Shown: positions 7,658 through 15,340, counted from the stretch's first letter. The stretch is 18,557 nt of DNA from Planctomycetaceae bacterium (GCA_031287585.1 JAITST010000409.1:1-18557); one strand, 5' to 3'. Numbers and translations: made by a program. The notes: generated from the letters alone by a model not told the origin.

Positions 7658-8132
7658 TGCTAACGTCGTTACGCTACACGCGGCAATGATGCGTCTCGCT
7701 CTTGACGAAGCAGGTATTGCCGCAGGAAACGGTGAAGTGCCAGTTGGAGCATTGATAACGCATGATGGTGTTGTCATTGCTACCGGCAGTAACAATCGTG
7801 AACACGATAACGACCCGACCGCCCACGCCGAAGTTGTCGCGATACGCCGCGCTGCCAAACAATTGAGAAGTTGGCGGCTTGATAACTGCGCATTGTATGT
7901 TACTCTTGAACCGTGTCCGATGTGCGCTGGTGCGATTTTACAAGCACGTATTCCAACTGTTGTTTATGGTACAACTGACCCCAAAGCAGGAGCAGTTCAC
8001 ACACTTTACAGATTGCTCAACGATTCGCGTTTGAACCATCGTTGCGAAGTTATTGGCGGTGTGTTGGCAGATGAATGTGGTGAAATTTTGTCGGAATTTT
8101 TTCAGGCGAGACGGGCTGAAAGTAAGAAATGA
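7626..8132 (+). CDS. tadA: tRNA-specific adenosine deaminase TadA
   Basis: TadA converts adenosine 34 to inosine in the anticodon of tRNA-Arg(ACG), using a zinc-activated water. The 168-residue product shows the full cytidine/adenosine deaminase signature: TAHAEV (zinc His67 and proton-shuttle Glu69) and LEPCPMCAGAI (zinc Cys97 and Cys100). EVPVGA lies upstream, and NHRCEVIGGVLADECGEILSEFF gives the usual C-terminal helices. Length is typical for bacterial TadA. The ATG at 7626 leaves about 20 residues before the conserved MRLALDEA helix; a TTG four bases earlier and the Met at residue 21 or 22 are alternatives. It overlaps the preceding small gene by 32 bp. Its stop is separated by only 2 bp from the stop of the converging minus-strand gene, with no terminator between them. 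Confidence 0.95.
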   Translation: MSVSHEQNVIDANVVTLHAAMMRLALDEAGIAAGNGEVPVGALITHDGVVIATGSNNREHDNDPTAHAEVVAIRRAAKQLRSWRLDNCALYVTLEPCPMCAGAILQARIPTVVYGTTDPKAGAVHTLYRLLNDSRLNHRCEVIGGVLADECGEILSEFFQARRAESKK

Positions 8133-8134
8133 AT

Positions 8135-9160
8135 TTATTCACCATACGCATATACTTTCCCATCGAAAAATTGTTTTACCTTTTCGATTTCGTTTTTCTC
8201 TCTGACTATTACTATCGCATTTTTTAGACATTCTTTGTCTAGAATGAAGTCACCTCGATGCCGCCATTCTCTTTCTTGTTGCCACGTTTTTCCGGTTTGC
8301 ATTGTGTCCCACGAACGTTCACCGCCATACTTTATCGGCTTGGTTGAACGGGCAATTGCGTCTTGTTGCGGGATTCCTATTGCGTATGGTTCAAAGTTCA
8401 TTCGGTGTCTTCTTTGCCGCCAACGTAACATTGTTTCTGTTGTTACTGGTGACGACGGGTGGTTTTCTGTAAACGCTACTACCGGTTCGTTACCCGCGAT
8501 GTGTTCGCCGCTTGCCCGCAACCGCCGCTCACATATTATGCGGATTAACGTCATCAAAGCGTTATGCGGCGGGTTATTAGTGAACAGGCGGTCGCTCCAA
8601 AATTGGTATGCAGTTTCGCCAGACCATGCCCCGATTGTTGCCCGTGTCCAATGCCAAATATAGTCACTCGGTAACAAACGAATTCTGTCAGACGGCTCTG
8701 GAACTTCGTACTTTACCGATGTTTCAAAGTTGTACTCTGAACAATTGAAGTGTGTTTCAATCTTTGCACCATTGACGTTTGCGAGGTATGACGCAAGATG
8801 CCCCTTGTCGCGTAACCAAATTGGGATAACGTAATCGGGTTGTTCGCAAATGATACGGTCACGTTGTTCACGCGAGGGAACGATTGCGGTTGTAATGACG
8901 TTGTTCGAATTGTTCGCGAACTGGAATTGTTCATCGAGATACGACGGCGGAATTTGTTTCGGTAGTATAACGTGAGCCGGTATGTTGTAGCGAATGATGA
9001 CAGAAAGTATGCAATCCCAGTGCGGCTGACCAGCAGACGTGACGGCAAACAAACCGTGCGACTGTAAAAATTCAACCGACCGAATCAGCATACGAAACGG
9101 TAACTCGTCACCGTGTATTTGCGTCGGAAGATGCGACAGCAAGATGGATGCGTGCGGCAT
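8135..9160 (-). CDS. Hypothetical protein, possible Rossmann/SLOG-like N-terminus with an EREWR-type C-terminal domain
   Basis: This 341-residue soluble protein is one I do not recognise as a whole. The N-terminal half alternates strands and helices (SILLSHLP, LFAVTSAGQPHWDCILSVI, PAHVILP, then SREQRDRIICEQPDYVIPIWLR.KG). A TSAG turn, an IPA.VILP strand and an R..RD..I...DYVIP segment recall DprA/LOG-type (SLOG) nucleotide-binding folds. The C-terminal part has VVAFTENHP, EPYAIGI, KPIKYGGERSW and TWQQEREWRHRGDFIL, a pattern like bacterial DUF2971-type proteins. Both likenesses are from memory. I start at the ATG at 9160, because the longer GTG start at 9196 falls inside a hairpin; neither has a Shine-Dalgarno. 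It ends 2 bp from tadA and stands alone on its strand, 82 bp from the TIM-barrel gene. Confidence 0.72.
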   Translation of the reverse strand: MPHASILLSHLPTQIHGDELPFRMLIRSVEFLQSHGLFAVTSAGQPHWDCILSVIIRYNIPAHVILPKQIPPSYLDEQFQFANNSNNVITTAIVPSREQRDRIICEQPDYVIPIWLRDKGHLASYLANVNGAKIETHFNCSEYNFETSVKYEVPEPSDRIRLLPSDYIWHWTRATIGAWSGETAYQFWSDRLFTNNPPHNALMTLIRIICERRLRASGEHIAGNEPVVAFTENHPSSPVTTETMLRWRQRRHRMNFEPYAIGIPQQDAIARSTKPIKYGGERSWDTMQTGKTWQQEREWRHRGDFILDKECLKNAIVIVREKNEIEKVKQFFDGKVYAYGE

Positions 9161-9184
9161 AGTTGAGTAGTTATAATCCGAACG

Positions 9185-9212
9185 GTAGAGACGCACAGCC
9201 GTGCATCTCTAC
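9185..9212. repeat. Hairpin GTAGAGA-(C)GCAC-AGCC-GTGC(A)-TCTCTAC
   Basis: A 28-nt palindrome with 7-bp outer arms, one C/A mismatch, a 4-bp inner stem and an AGCC loop lies between the TIM-barrel gene and the hypothetical gene on the minus strand. It has no T-tract, so it looks more like a REP-type element than an intrinsic terminator. A degenerate relative lies at 11624-11650. Confidence 0.6.
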
Positions 9213-9242
9213 TTGGACAATGATTATTACAACAAGAACATT

Positions 9243-10184
9243 CTACGCTTCGTCCCAGCATTTGCGGAAGTAATCAAGGCATTTCGGAACTTCAATCTCT
9301 TTGTTACCGCTGCCGCCGACACCGCACTCGAAACTGATAAACCTGTCGTAGCCGATGTACTTCAAGCCGCGAAACGCTTCGGTGTGTGTGTGTCCTTTCG
9401 CCGAGTGGTTTTCCGCAGTGGGCAACTGCCTACCGACACCGCTGCCGATGTGGACGTGTTTGACAAGTTCGCCGCCAGCAATGAACGCCGCCATACTGTT
9501 CGCCTCTTCGTGATACATGTGGTAGGTATCGCCCAAGATGGCGACACCCGGAACGCCCGCTTCTTGCGCGAGTTTGGCGGCTTGGCTCACTTGACGCATA
9601 AACCACGCTTCGCCGCGCCGCAGCGGCTCTAATATGACGTTCGTTTTGTGCGACTCCGCCACAGGACCAAGTTTTTTCAGAACGGAAACGGTTCGCTCCC
9701 AAAGGACACGTTCCGGCTGGTCTTTCACTTCCTTCGGCTGATTTCCGCGAACGGGAACATAGACGAGGACGGGGCTTCCGACTATTTCCGCAAACTCCAT
9801 TCTTACCTTTGCTTCGTCAAGCCCTTTCTGGTGGGTTACAGGGTCTTCGCTCATCAAAGGAATTTCCGCACCGCCAAAGTAAATTGAGGCGATTTCCAAA
9901 CCGGCATCGTCCGCTTTCTTTTTCCAATCTTTGGCATCATCTATACTATTGGGACTGCCGCCGATTTCGACTGCTTCAAAGCCGTTTGCTTTCATCCATT
10001 TGAGTTTTTCTCCGTCATTGCTGCCGGGAATAATTCCAAGCATACTGCAAAACCGAAGTTTTGCGGAAGCCCGCTTGTCGCCCGGAACAGTGTCAGCGGC
10101 GAGAGCAGTTGTTGATAATGTTGGTAGTGCTAAACCGGCAACACCAATAGTTGCGCTAGCAGTGAAAAAGTCACGACGTTTCAT
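9243..10184 (-). CDS. Tat-exported sugar phosphate isomerase/epimerase-like TIM barrel (hydroxypyruvate isomerase family)
   Basis: This 313-residue protein has a twin-arginine signal: KRRDFF at 2-7, hydrophobic residues to about 24, and likely cleavage after TALA (about 29). It should fold in the cytoplasm and be exported. The mature part is an AP-endonuclease-2-type TIM barrel (PF01261). Expected metal ligands are visible: Glu186 in VILEPL, Asp219 and His222 in GDTYHMYH, His245 in HVHIGSG, and Glu286 in FECG. Early strands include FEAVEIGG and SPVLVYVPV. The family isomerises or epimerises ketoses, hydroxypyruvate or related acids; planctomycetes have many exported paralogues, thought to act on sugars from polysaccharides. 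The substrate cannot be read from sequence. GGAG at 10193-10196, 8 nt before the ATG, supports the start, and a strong promoter match lies upstream. Confidence 0.9.
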   Translation of the reverse strand: MKRRDFFTASATIGVAGLALPTLSTTALAADTVPGDKRASAKLRFCSMLGIIPGSNDGEKLKWMKANGFEAVEIGGSPNSIDDAKDWKKKADDAGLEIASIYFGGAEIPLMSEDPVTHQKGLDEAKVRMEFAEIVGSPVLVYVPVRGNQPKEVKDQPERVLWERTVSVLKKLGPVAESHKTNVILEPLRRGEAWFMRQVSQAAKLAQEAGVPGVAILGDTYHMYHEEANSMAAFIAGGELVKHVHIGSGVGRQLPTAENHSAKGHTHTEAFRGLKYIGYDRFISFECGVGGSGNKEIEVPKCLDYFRKCWDEA

Positions 10185-10251
10185 AATTGATTCTCCATTA
10201 TTGGGGTGTGTTAAAAGTAGGTTACGGAGTGTAACCACAAACGGAGGAACC

Positions 10252-10281
10252 ATTATAGCATCGTACAAAACGGAATGCCAG
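10252..10281 (-). promoter_or_regulatory. Putative extended -10 promoter for the TIM-barrel gene
   Basis: On the minus strand CTGGCA (10276-10281) is followed after 18 bp by a perfect TATAAT (10252-10257) preceded by TGC, which makes an extended -10. Transcription would start near 10245 and give a leader of about 60 nt. Of the promoters I could find here, this is the best match. The rest of 10185-10358 shows nothing clear. Confidence 0.58.
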
Positions 10282-10358
10282 ATGGTAGATGTAAAAAATG
10301 AAACGCAAACTTTTTGTCCGCTACATATGCCGCAATTATTAAAAATCAATGAGACAAA

Positions 10359-11240
10359 TCACGGCTTCCCTAGCCAACTCTCTCTATCATTAGCTGGTGC
10401 GGAAATTATTGGTGTTCGTTTCATAAGCGATTCAGAAATGTCACGCGGCGTGAAAACATTTGTACCCGATGACTTCGTAACTGGTGGTGGTTGTATTACT
10501 TGGTTCGCATAAATTGGTTGTGGTATGGCGTTTACTGTTGACGGCGCAGTGTTGCTAGCCAGTACTGTAACCGGTTCGTCTGGAATACGCGGCGGTTGTT
10601 CCCACGTGATAATATTTTTCACAAAATTATTATTTTCTGTATCGTTATGCGAATCACGTGTAGCACCAACCGGTTCAACTGTCTTGTCAATATCACTTTG
10701 AGCAGGGTGGCTCGCACTATTATTCGCTGGCAACGGCAAATTATGCGGCAACGGTTGGAACGGTGGCTCTGCTGGTTGCGGCTGTTGAACTTCCGCCCGC
10801 GCAAAAGGTGACTCTGGTTGTTCATCACTCTGTACTTGAACAGCATGTTCAAACGGAGAAGTAGTCACTGGCGGTTGAGACGTTTTATGCAATGTCTCAA
10901 TTTTATCCGTAACATTACTCGCTGCTTTGTCTACTTGTTCAGACGGTTGCGGCGAAGTGGGCGGAATGACAATCAATTCTTCACTGGGTTGCCAACGTTT
11001 TCTAGCTGGTGTCTCATTTCGCACGACGGGCGTTGTTACTGGTGGTTTAGTTTCGCTAGCGGTTTGATTTAAGACTACATTCGTTTCAGATGAGGAAGAC
11101 GTGGATGGTAACGTCTGCTCGTCTTTTGTAAATTCTATATCTTCACACATTTTCCAGACAATAGGGTAAATCGCGACGTTGACTCCAACACCGACAGAAA
11201 TCAAGGAAAGAGCAAGAACCACGTTTGTAAACTTATACAT
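10359..11240 (-). CDS. Membrane-anchored Pro/Gln/Thr-rich hypothetical protein
   Basis: The 293-residue product has one N-terminal membrane segment (about 5-27, TNVVLALSLISVGVGVNVAI). The rest is a long, probably disordered region rich in Pro, Gln, Thr, Ser, Asn and Val, with repeated TKPPVTTPV, QPPVTTSPF, QPQPAEPPFQPLP and VIQPPPVT phrases. There is no cysteine pair, catalytic motif or repeat domain I recognise. It most likely sits in the cytoplasmic membrane with the tail outside, possibly as a spacer or scaffold. The ATG at 11240 is chosen because the membrane segment starts there and AGGGA lies about 12 nt upstream; 40 further in-frame residues upstream overlap a promoter-like sequence. 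It precedes the TIM-barrel gene by 174 bp, but that gene appears to have its own promoter. Confidence 0.72.
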   Translation of the reverse strand: MYKFTNVVLALSLISVGVGVNVAIYPIVWKMCEDIEFTKDEQTLPSTSSSSETNVVLNQTASETKPPVTTPVVRNETPARKRWQPSEELIVIPPTSPQPSEQVDKAASNVTDKIETLHKTSQPPVTTSPFEHAVQVQSDEQPESPFARAEVQQPQPAEPPFQPLPHNLPLPANNSASHPAQSDIDKTVEPVGATRDSHNDTENNNFVKNIITWEQPPRIPDEPVTVLASNTAPSTVNAIPQPIYANQVIQPPPVTKSSGTNVFTPRDISESLMKRTPIISAPANDRESWLGKP

Positions 11241-11299
11241 CGTTATTTTCCCTACAAAAAAAACTGAAATACCAGAATCGGACAAACGGCACGCTTCAC

Positions 11300-11322
11300 A
11301 CTCGTGGTCACCACTCACGAGT
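11300..11322 (-). promoter_or_regulatory. Leader hairpin at the proposed transcript 5' end
   Basis: ACTCGTG (11300-11306) and CACGAGT (11316-11322) form a perfect 7-bp stem with a 9-nt loop. If the promoter call is right, this hairpin is at the very 5' end of the transcript for the membrane-anchored protein, where it could protect the RNA. Confidence 0.4.
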
Positions 11323-11332
11323 ACGTCTTGTG

Positions 11333-11376
11333 AATATACAACTTTTCCAAAACTATTCAAACAAAACTTTGGAAAA
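11333..11376 (-). promoter_or_regulatory. Putative promoter with an overlapping operator-like dyad
   Basis: On the minus strand TTGAAT (11355-11360) and TATATT (11333-11338) are 16 bp apart. A perfect 9-bp inverted repeat, TTTTCCAAA (11343-11351) and TTTGGAAAA (11368-11376), overlaps it: one arm is in the spacer and the other just upstream of the -35. That position would suit a dimeric repressor. No regulator is identified. Confidence 0.42.
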
Positions 11377-11623
11377 AGATTTAATTTGTTTCACAAACAT
11401 ACCGCACACATCCTACCGACGCTATGTTACGGTGAATATACGTAATCTGCATAAACCTATCCGCGTTATGAGTTTTTACTTAATTATTGTTCATACCGTT
11501 CAATCTTTGGCAGTTCTTGTCCGATAACGGGGTAGTTATTTTTTCATACTCGAACATACATTACATTTGGAAAATGTTGGGGAATCCCGCGTGGTTGCCC
11601 TGAACGGGATGAACACGTGAATT

Positions 11624-11650
11624 GTAGAGATGTTACACAAGCGTCTCTGC
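11624..11650. repeat. Degenerate copy of the GTAGAGA hairpin
   Basis: GTAGAGATG (11624-11632) pairs with CGTCTCTGC (11642-11650) over 9 bp including two G-T wobbles, around a 9-nt loop. The arm sequence matches the palindrome at 9185-9212. It lies in the leader region of the sigma-factor gene. Confidence 0.4.
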
Positions 11651-11671
11651 GCGAACGTGACTTTTGTCGCG

Positions 11672-11699
11672 CCGTAAATCTGATTTACGGTGTTATTTT
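11672..11699 (+). terminator. Hairpin plus T-rich tail in the sigma-factor leader (attenuator-like)
   Basis: CCGTAAAT (11672-11679) and ATTTACGG (11683-11690) form a perfect 8-bp stem with a CTG loop, followed by TGTTATTTT. It ends about 30 nt before the Shine-Dalgarno of the sigma-factor gene. It could stop transcription from upstream or act as an attenuator; the stem is not GC-rich. Apart from the listed sites, 11377-11623 shows nothing I can interpret. Confidence 0.42.
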
Positions 11700-11741
11700 G
11701 TCCGATTTTGTTTTGACGAAACACATTCAAGGAGGAATGGA

Positions 11742-12527
11742 ATGGCGATGACGCTACAATTGGCACCTGAAGAACTCAGTAAGGTTTGGAAATCATTCGT
11801 GACGGATCGGACAAATCAGGACTTACGGAATATCTTGATAGAACACTATATGCCGCTTGTCAAGTACCACGGTAGCCGTGTAAAAGACCGGTTACCGCAG
11901 GAAGTCGAAGCGGATGACCTTGTGTCTGCCGGTGTGTTTGGTCTGATGGACGCAATTGATGCTTTCGACCCACTTCGTGGGGTTAAGTTTGAAACGTATT
12001 GTGTACCGCGTATTCGCGGCGCGATGCTTGATGAGTTGCGTAATATGGACTGGGTACCAAGACTGGTGCGCTCTCGTGCGAAACGATTGATGGAAAAGAG
12101 TAAGGAGTTGTCAGACAAACTCGGTCGGCAACCGACTCACGAAGAACTAGCCGAGTTTATGGAGATGAGTCCGACGGAACTCGACAGAATGATGTTCGAC
12201 GCGAACGCGGTAAATCTGGTAAGTCTGAACAGGAAATGGTTTGAGACTGACGGGTCAAAGGATATAAGTGAAATTGATCTAATCGAAGACCAAAAAGGCG
12301 AAGACCCAACCGCGTGCATCCAAAAAAGTGACATTATGCGTTTGGTAACAAAAGGTCTGAACCGTAACGAACGAATGATAATAATACTCTACTACTATGA
12401 GGAAATGACAATGAAAGAAGTCGGTATGACCTTGGACTTGTCAGAAAGCCGAGTAAGCCAAATGCACACCAGCATAGTAGAGCGTCTAAAACAACAATTG
12501 GTCGAACGCCTGCCAGAATTTGCATGA
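11742..12527 (+). CDS. RNA polymerase sigma factor, FliA/WhiG (sigma-28) family
   Basis: This 261-residue group 3 sigma factor directs RNA polymerase to alternative promoters. Region 2 spans about 27-100, with DDLVSAGVFGLMDAIDAFDPLRGVKFETYCVPRIRGAMLDELR split between core binding and -10 recognition. Region 3 is at about 105-160 (KELSDKLGRQPTHEELAEFM). Region 4 is at about 200-255 with the -35-binding helix-turn-helix (MTMKEVGMTLDLSESRVSQMH). The RGAMLDELR and DWVPR phrases are hallmarks of FliA/WhiG-type factors. The start is fixed by AAGGAGG at 11729-11735, 6 nt before the ATG; an ATG at 11737 is out of frame and one at 11748 is a minor alternative. No flagellar or anti-sigma gene is adjacent, so whether it controls motility or another regulon is unknown. 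Confidence 0.93.
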   Translation: MAMTLQLAPEELSKVWKSFVTDRTNQDLRNILIEHYMPLVKYHGSRVKDRLPQEVEADDLVSAGVFGLMDAIDAFDPLRGVKFETYCVPRIRGAMLDELRNMDWVPRLVRSRAKRLMEKSKELSDKLGRQPTHEELAEFMEMSPTELDRMMFDANAVNLVSLNRKWFETDGSKDISEIDLIEDQKGEDPTACIQKSDIMRLVTKGLNRNERMIIILYYYEEMTMKEVGMTLDLSESRVSQMHTSIVERLKQQLVERLPEFA

Positions 12528-12561
12528 ATTATAACGCAATAAAAGTTAGTGAGTAACGTTG

Positions 12562-12631
12562 AAATTTCCGCTAACCAATTCACGAGCGAAAATAAAACCG
12601 TTTGTGATTTGGTTAGCGAATTTTCATTTTT
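12562..12631. terminator. Bidirectional intrinsic terminator between the sigma-factor gene and clpC
   Basis: CGCTAACCAA (12569-12578) pairs perfectly with TTGGTTAGCG (12609-12618), and after one mismatch TCAC pairs with GTGA, leaving a 20-nt loop. The plus side continues with AATTTTCATTTTT and the minus side with AAATTTC, so it could end both converging transcripts, mainly the sigma-factor one. Confidence 0.68.
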
Positions 12632-12640
12632 CATGTGCTG

Positions 12641-12672
12641 ACAATAAAATACGAACGGTGGGAGACCGTTCG
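12641..12672 (-). terminator. Intrinsic terminator of clpC
   Basis: CGAACGGT (12652-12659) and ACCGTTCG (12665-12672) form a perfect 8-bp GC-rich stem with a 5-nt loop. On the minus strand it begins 35 nt past the clpC stop and is followed by TATTTTATTG, the usual T-rich tail. Confidence 0.75.
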
Positions 12673-12706
12673 CAAGTAAACGTCTGACAGCATTGTGTCG
12701 CCCTAC

Positions 12707-15340
12707 CTACACCGCAGTCGCCCCAGTTGGTTCTGGGGTTTCGGTTTTTGTCTGACTAACATCTACCGTTTTTATTGGCGTTACCGGTACTATTAATAGT
12801 TGCTCCTTCATCTCGTCGGGAACTTCGTTTGTCAACAGTCCTTTGAATACGAATTGTTTTTTGTCGCCGACTTCCTTGACCTCTACCGTTATCACTTCCT
12901 TGCCTGAAAACTCTCCTTTGAGCAATTCTTCCGATAACGGGTCTTCGATACTACCTTCTATCGCACGGCGTAACGGTCTTGCACCATAATCCAAGTTACT
13001 GCCGCGTTTGATAAGCAACTGTTTCGCCTCGTCCGTCAGCACTAACGCATACCCCCGATCTGCGAGCCGCCCGCGTACCTTCTTCAATTCGAGATTGATA
13101 ACGTCACCCAAATCTTTATCTGTCAAATGACGGAACACGATAATATCGCCAATACGATTCAGGAACTCAGGACGGAACTGTTTCTCAATCTGGTCTGTGA
13201 CACGGTCTTTCATACTGTCGTACGACGCGTCGTCTGTCGGTTTCTGAAAACCAAACGCGGACTCGTTCTTAATCGCTTCCGCACCAGCGTTCGTTGTCAA
13301 AATCAGAATCGTATTACGGAAGTCAATGTTCCGACCGAAACTGTCCGTCAGCCGCCCTTCTTCCATCACCTGCAACAGCATATTGAAAACGTCAGGGTGT
13401 GCCTTCTCAATTTCGTCGAGCAACACAACGCTATACGGTCGCCGCCGAATTTTTTCCGTCAACTGACCGCCTTCTTCGTAACCAACGTATCCGGGAGGCG
13501 CGCCAACCAACCGGCTAACACTGTGTTTCTCCATATACTCGCTCATATCAACTTGTATAAGTGCATCCGAGTCACCAAACATAAACTCCGCGAGTGCCTT
13601 CGCGAGTAACGTTTTACCAACACCCGTCGGTCCCGCAAAGATAAAACTACCAACCGGACGTTTCGGATCTTGCAAACCACTGCGGCTGCGCCGCACCGCA
13701 CGCGAAATCGCCGAAATCGCCTCGTTCTGACTGATAACCCGTTTGTGCAGTTCCTGCTCCATATTGAGCAACCGTTTCGAGTCCTCAACAGTCATACGAG
13801 TAAGCGGCACGCCAGTCATTTTCGACACAACTTCCGCAATCACATTCTCGTCAACAACACCGCCAGTCTCACGAGTTTTCTCACGCCACTCTTTCTGAAT
13901 GTTCGATTTCTTCTTACGAATCTTGTCGCTACGGTCACGCAAATCAGCGGCTTTCTCGAAGTCCTGCTCCGCGACTGCCCGCTCCTTCGCTTCGTCAATT
14001 TCCTTTATCTCGCGTTCGATTTCCTGCATATCCGGCGGACGTGTCATCGTTTTCAAATGAACACGCGCGCCCGCCTCGTCGATTACGTCAATCGCTTTGT
14101 CAGGCAGACAACGACCGGAGATGTAACGGTTAGAAAATTCAACCGACGCTTCGAGAGCGGGGTCGGTAATCTTAACGTGGTGATGTTTCTCGTAACGGTC
14201 ACGCAAACCTCTAAGAATCAGAACCGTTTCCGACGGACTAGACGGCTCCACCAACACCGTTTGGAAACGGCGTTCTAGCGCACTATCTTTCTCGACATAC
14301 TTACGGTATTCGTCAAGCGTCGTTGCACCGATACACTGAATCTCGCCGCGTGACAACGCTGGCTTTAGTACGTTCGATGCGTCAATCGCGCCTTCCGCAC
14401 CGCCCGCGCCAACAAGCGTGTGAAGTTCGTCAATGAACAGAATCACGTTTCGCGAACGTTTGACCTCGTTCATCAACGCCTTGATTCGTTCTTCAAACTG
14501 ACCGCGATACTTCGTTCCGGCAACCATCATCGCGAGGTCAAGCACAACAACGCGACGGTCAAGCAACAATTCTGGAACTTCGCCGTCAACAACACGTTGC
14601 GCAAACCCCTCGACAATCGCCGTTTTCCCAACTCCCGCTTCGCCGAGCAGTACCGGATTGTTTTTCGTTCGCCGACTTAGAATCTGCATCGTGCGTTCGA
14701 TTTCCGCCTCACGCCCAATGACAGGGTCAAGTTTTTTCTGACGAGCAAGTTCGGTTAAGTCACGCCCGAAACTGTCGAGTGCAGGCGTTTTAGACTTACT
14801 ATTCTTCTGGTGTTCGTCACCGCCAAGCGACGAACGCATATTCCCCATTCCCATCGGGTTGATTGGTTGACCAATCGCATCGGGGTCGTCGTTTTCGGTA
14901 CCGTGACCGAGCAAGTTCAAAACTTCGAGACGCACATCTTCAAGTTTCAAATCCAAGTTCATCAAGACCTGTGCCGCGACACCATCGTGCTCACGCAACA
15001 AGCCAAGCAAAATATGTTCGGTGCCGACGTAGTTATGATTGAGTAATCTCGCTTCTTCGACGGAATACTCAATAACTTTCTTAGCACGCGGCGTTTGCGG
15101 CAAACGTCCCATCGTCACCAAATCCGGTCCGCTGCGAACCAGTTTCTCAACTTCGAGACGAATCTTCCGCAAGTCAATATCAAGGTTTTTCAGTACATTA
15201 GCCGCGACACCGCTTCCTTCTTTCACCAATCCAAGCAAAATATGTTCCGTCCCGACGTATTCGTGATTGAAACGTTGGGCTTCCTGGTTGGCTAACTGCA
15301 TAACTTTGCGGGCGCGGTCAGTAAATCGTTCGTATGGCAT
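12707..15340 (-). CDS. clpC: ATP-dependent protease ATPase subunit ClpC
   Basis: ClpC is a hexameric AAA+ unfoldase that threads substrates into the ClpP protease. At 877 residues it is slightly longer than usual because of a Pro/Thr-rich tail. Two Clp-N repeats occupy 1-145 (each with VGTEHILLGL). The first AAA+ domain has Walker A GEAGVGKT (233-240) and Walker B VILFIDELH (299-307). A coiled-coil/UVR segment (about 437-490, AVAEQDFEKAADLRDR) separates it from the second, with Walker A GPTGVGKT (570-577), Walker B VVLLDEIEKAHPD and sensor LNRIGD. The pore loop GYVGYEEGG is present. SAFGFQK (about 694-700) is where the ClpP-binding loop is expected, with Phe in place of the usual aliphatic. 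No McsA/McsB or CtsR gene is adjacent. A terminator follows and a promoter match lies upstream. Confidence 0.97.
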   Translation of the reverse strand: MPYERFTDRARKVMQLANQEAQRFNHEYVGTEHILLGLVKEGSGVAANVLKNLDIDLRKIRLEVEKLVRSGPDLVTMGRLPQTPRAKKVIEYSVEEARLLNHNYVGTEHILLGLLREHDGVAAQVLMNLDLKLEDVRLEVLNLLGHGTENDDPDAIGQPINPMGMGNMRSSLGGDEHQKNSKSKTPALDSFGRDLTELARQKKLDPVIGREAEIERTMQILSRRTKNNPVLLGEAGVGKTAIVEGFAQRVVDGEVPELLLDRRVVVLDLAMMVAGTKYRGQFEERIKALMNEVKRSRNVILFIDELHTLVGAGGAEGAIDASNVLKPALSRGEIQCIGATTLDEYRKYVEKDSALERRFQTVLVEPSSPSETVLILRGLRDRYEKHHHVKITDPALEASVEFSNRYISGRCLPDKAIDVIDEAGARVHLKTMTRPPDMQEIEREIKEIDEAKERAVAEQDFEKAADLRDRSDKIRKKKSNIQKEWREKTRETGGVVDENVIAEVVSKMTGVPLTRMTVEDSKRLLNMEQELHKRVISQNEAISAISRAVRRSRSGLQDPKRPVGSFIFAGPTGVGKTLLAKALAEFMFGDSDALIQVDMSEYMEKHSVSRLVGAPPGYVGYEEGGQLTEKIRRRPYSVVLLDEIEKAHPDVFNMLLQVMEEGRLTDSFGRNIDFRNTILILTTNAGAEAIKNESAFGFQKPTDDASYDSMKDRVTDQIEKQFRPEFLNRIGDIIVFRHLTDKDLGDVINLELKKVRGRLADRGYALVLTDEAKQLLIKRGSNLDYGARPLRRAIEGSIEDPLSEELLKGEFSGKEVITVEVKEVGDKKQFVFKGLLTNEVPDEMKEQLLIVPVTPIKTVDVSQTKTETPEPTGATAV

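Noticed and set aside
9161..9196. Earlier GTG start (9196) for the 8135-9160 gene
   Set aside because: It begins inside the GTAGAGA hairpin and adds 12 residues of no clear pattern; the ATG at 9160 is preferred, though neither has a Shine-Dalgarno.
11664..11741. 26-residue extension of the sigma factor
   Set aside because: It covers the leader hairpin, and a strong AAGGAGG sits 6 nt before the ATG at 11742.
13127..15295. Plus-strand ORFs of 66-202 residues opposite clpC
   Set aside because: clpC is continuous and fully motif-supported here; the opposite frames are Arg/His/Asn-rich shadows.
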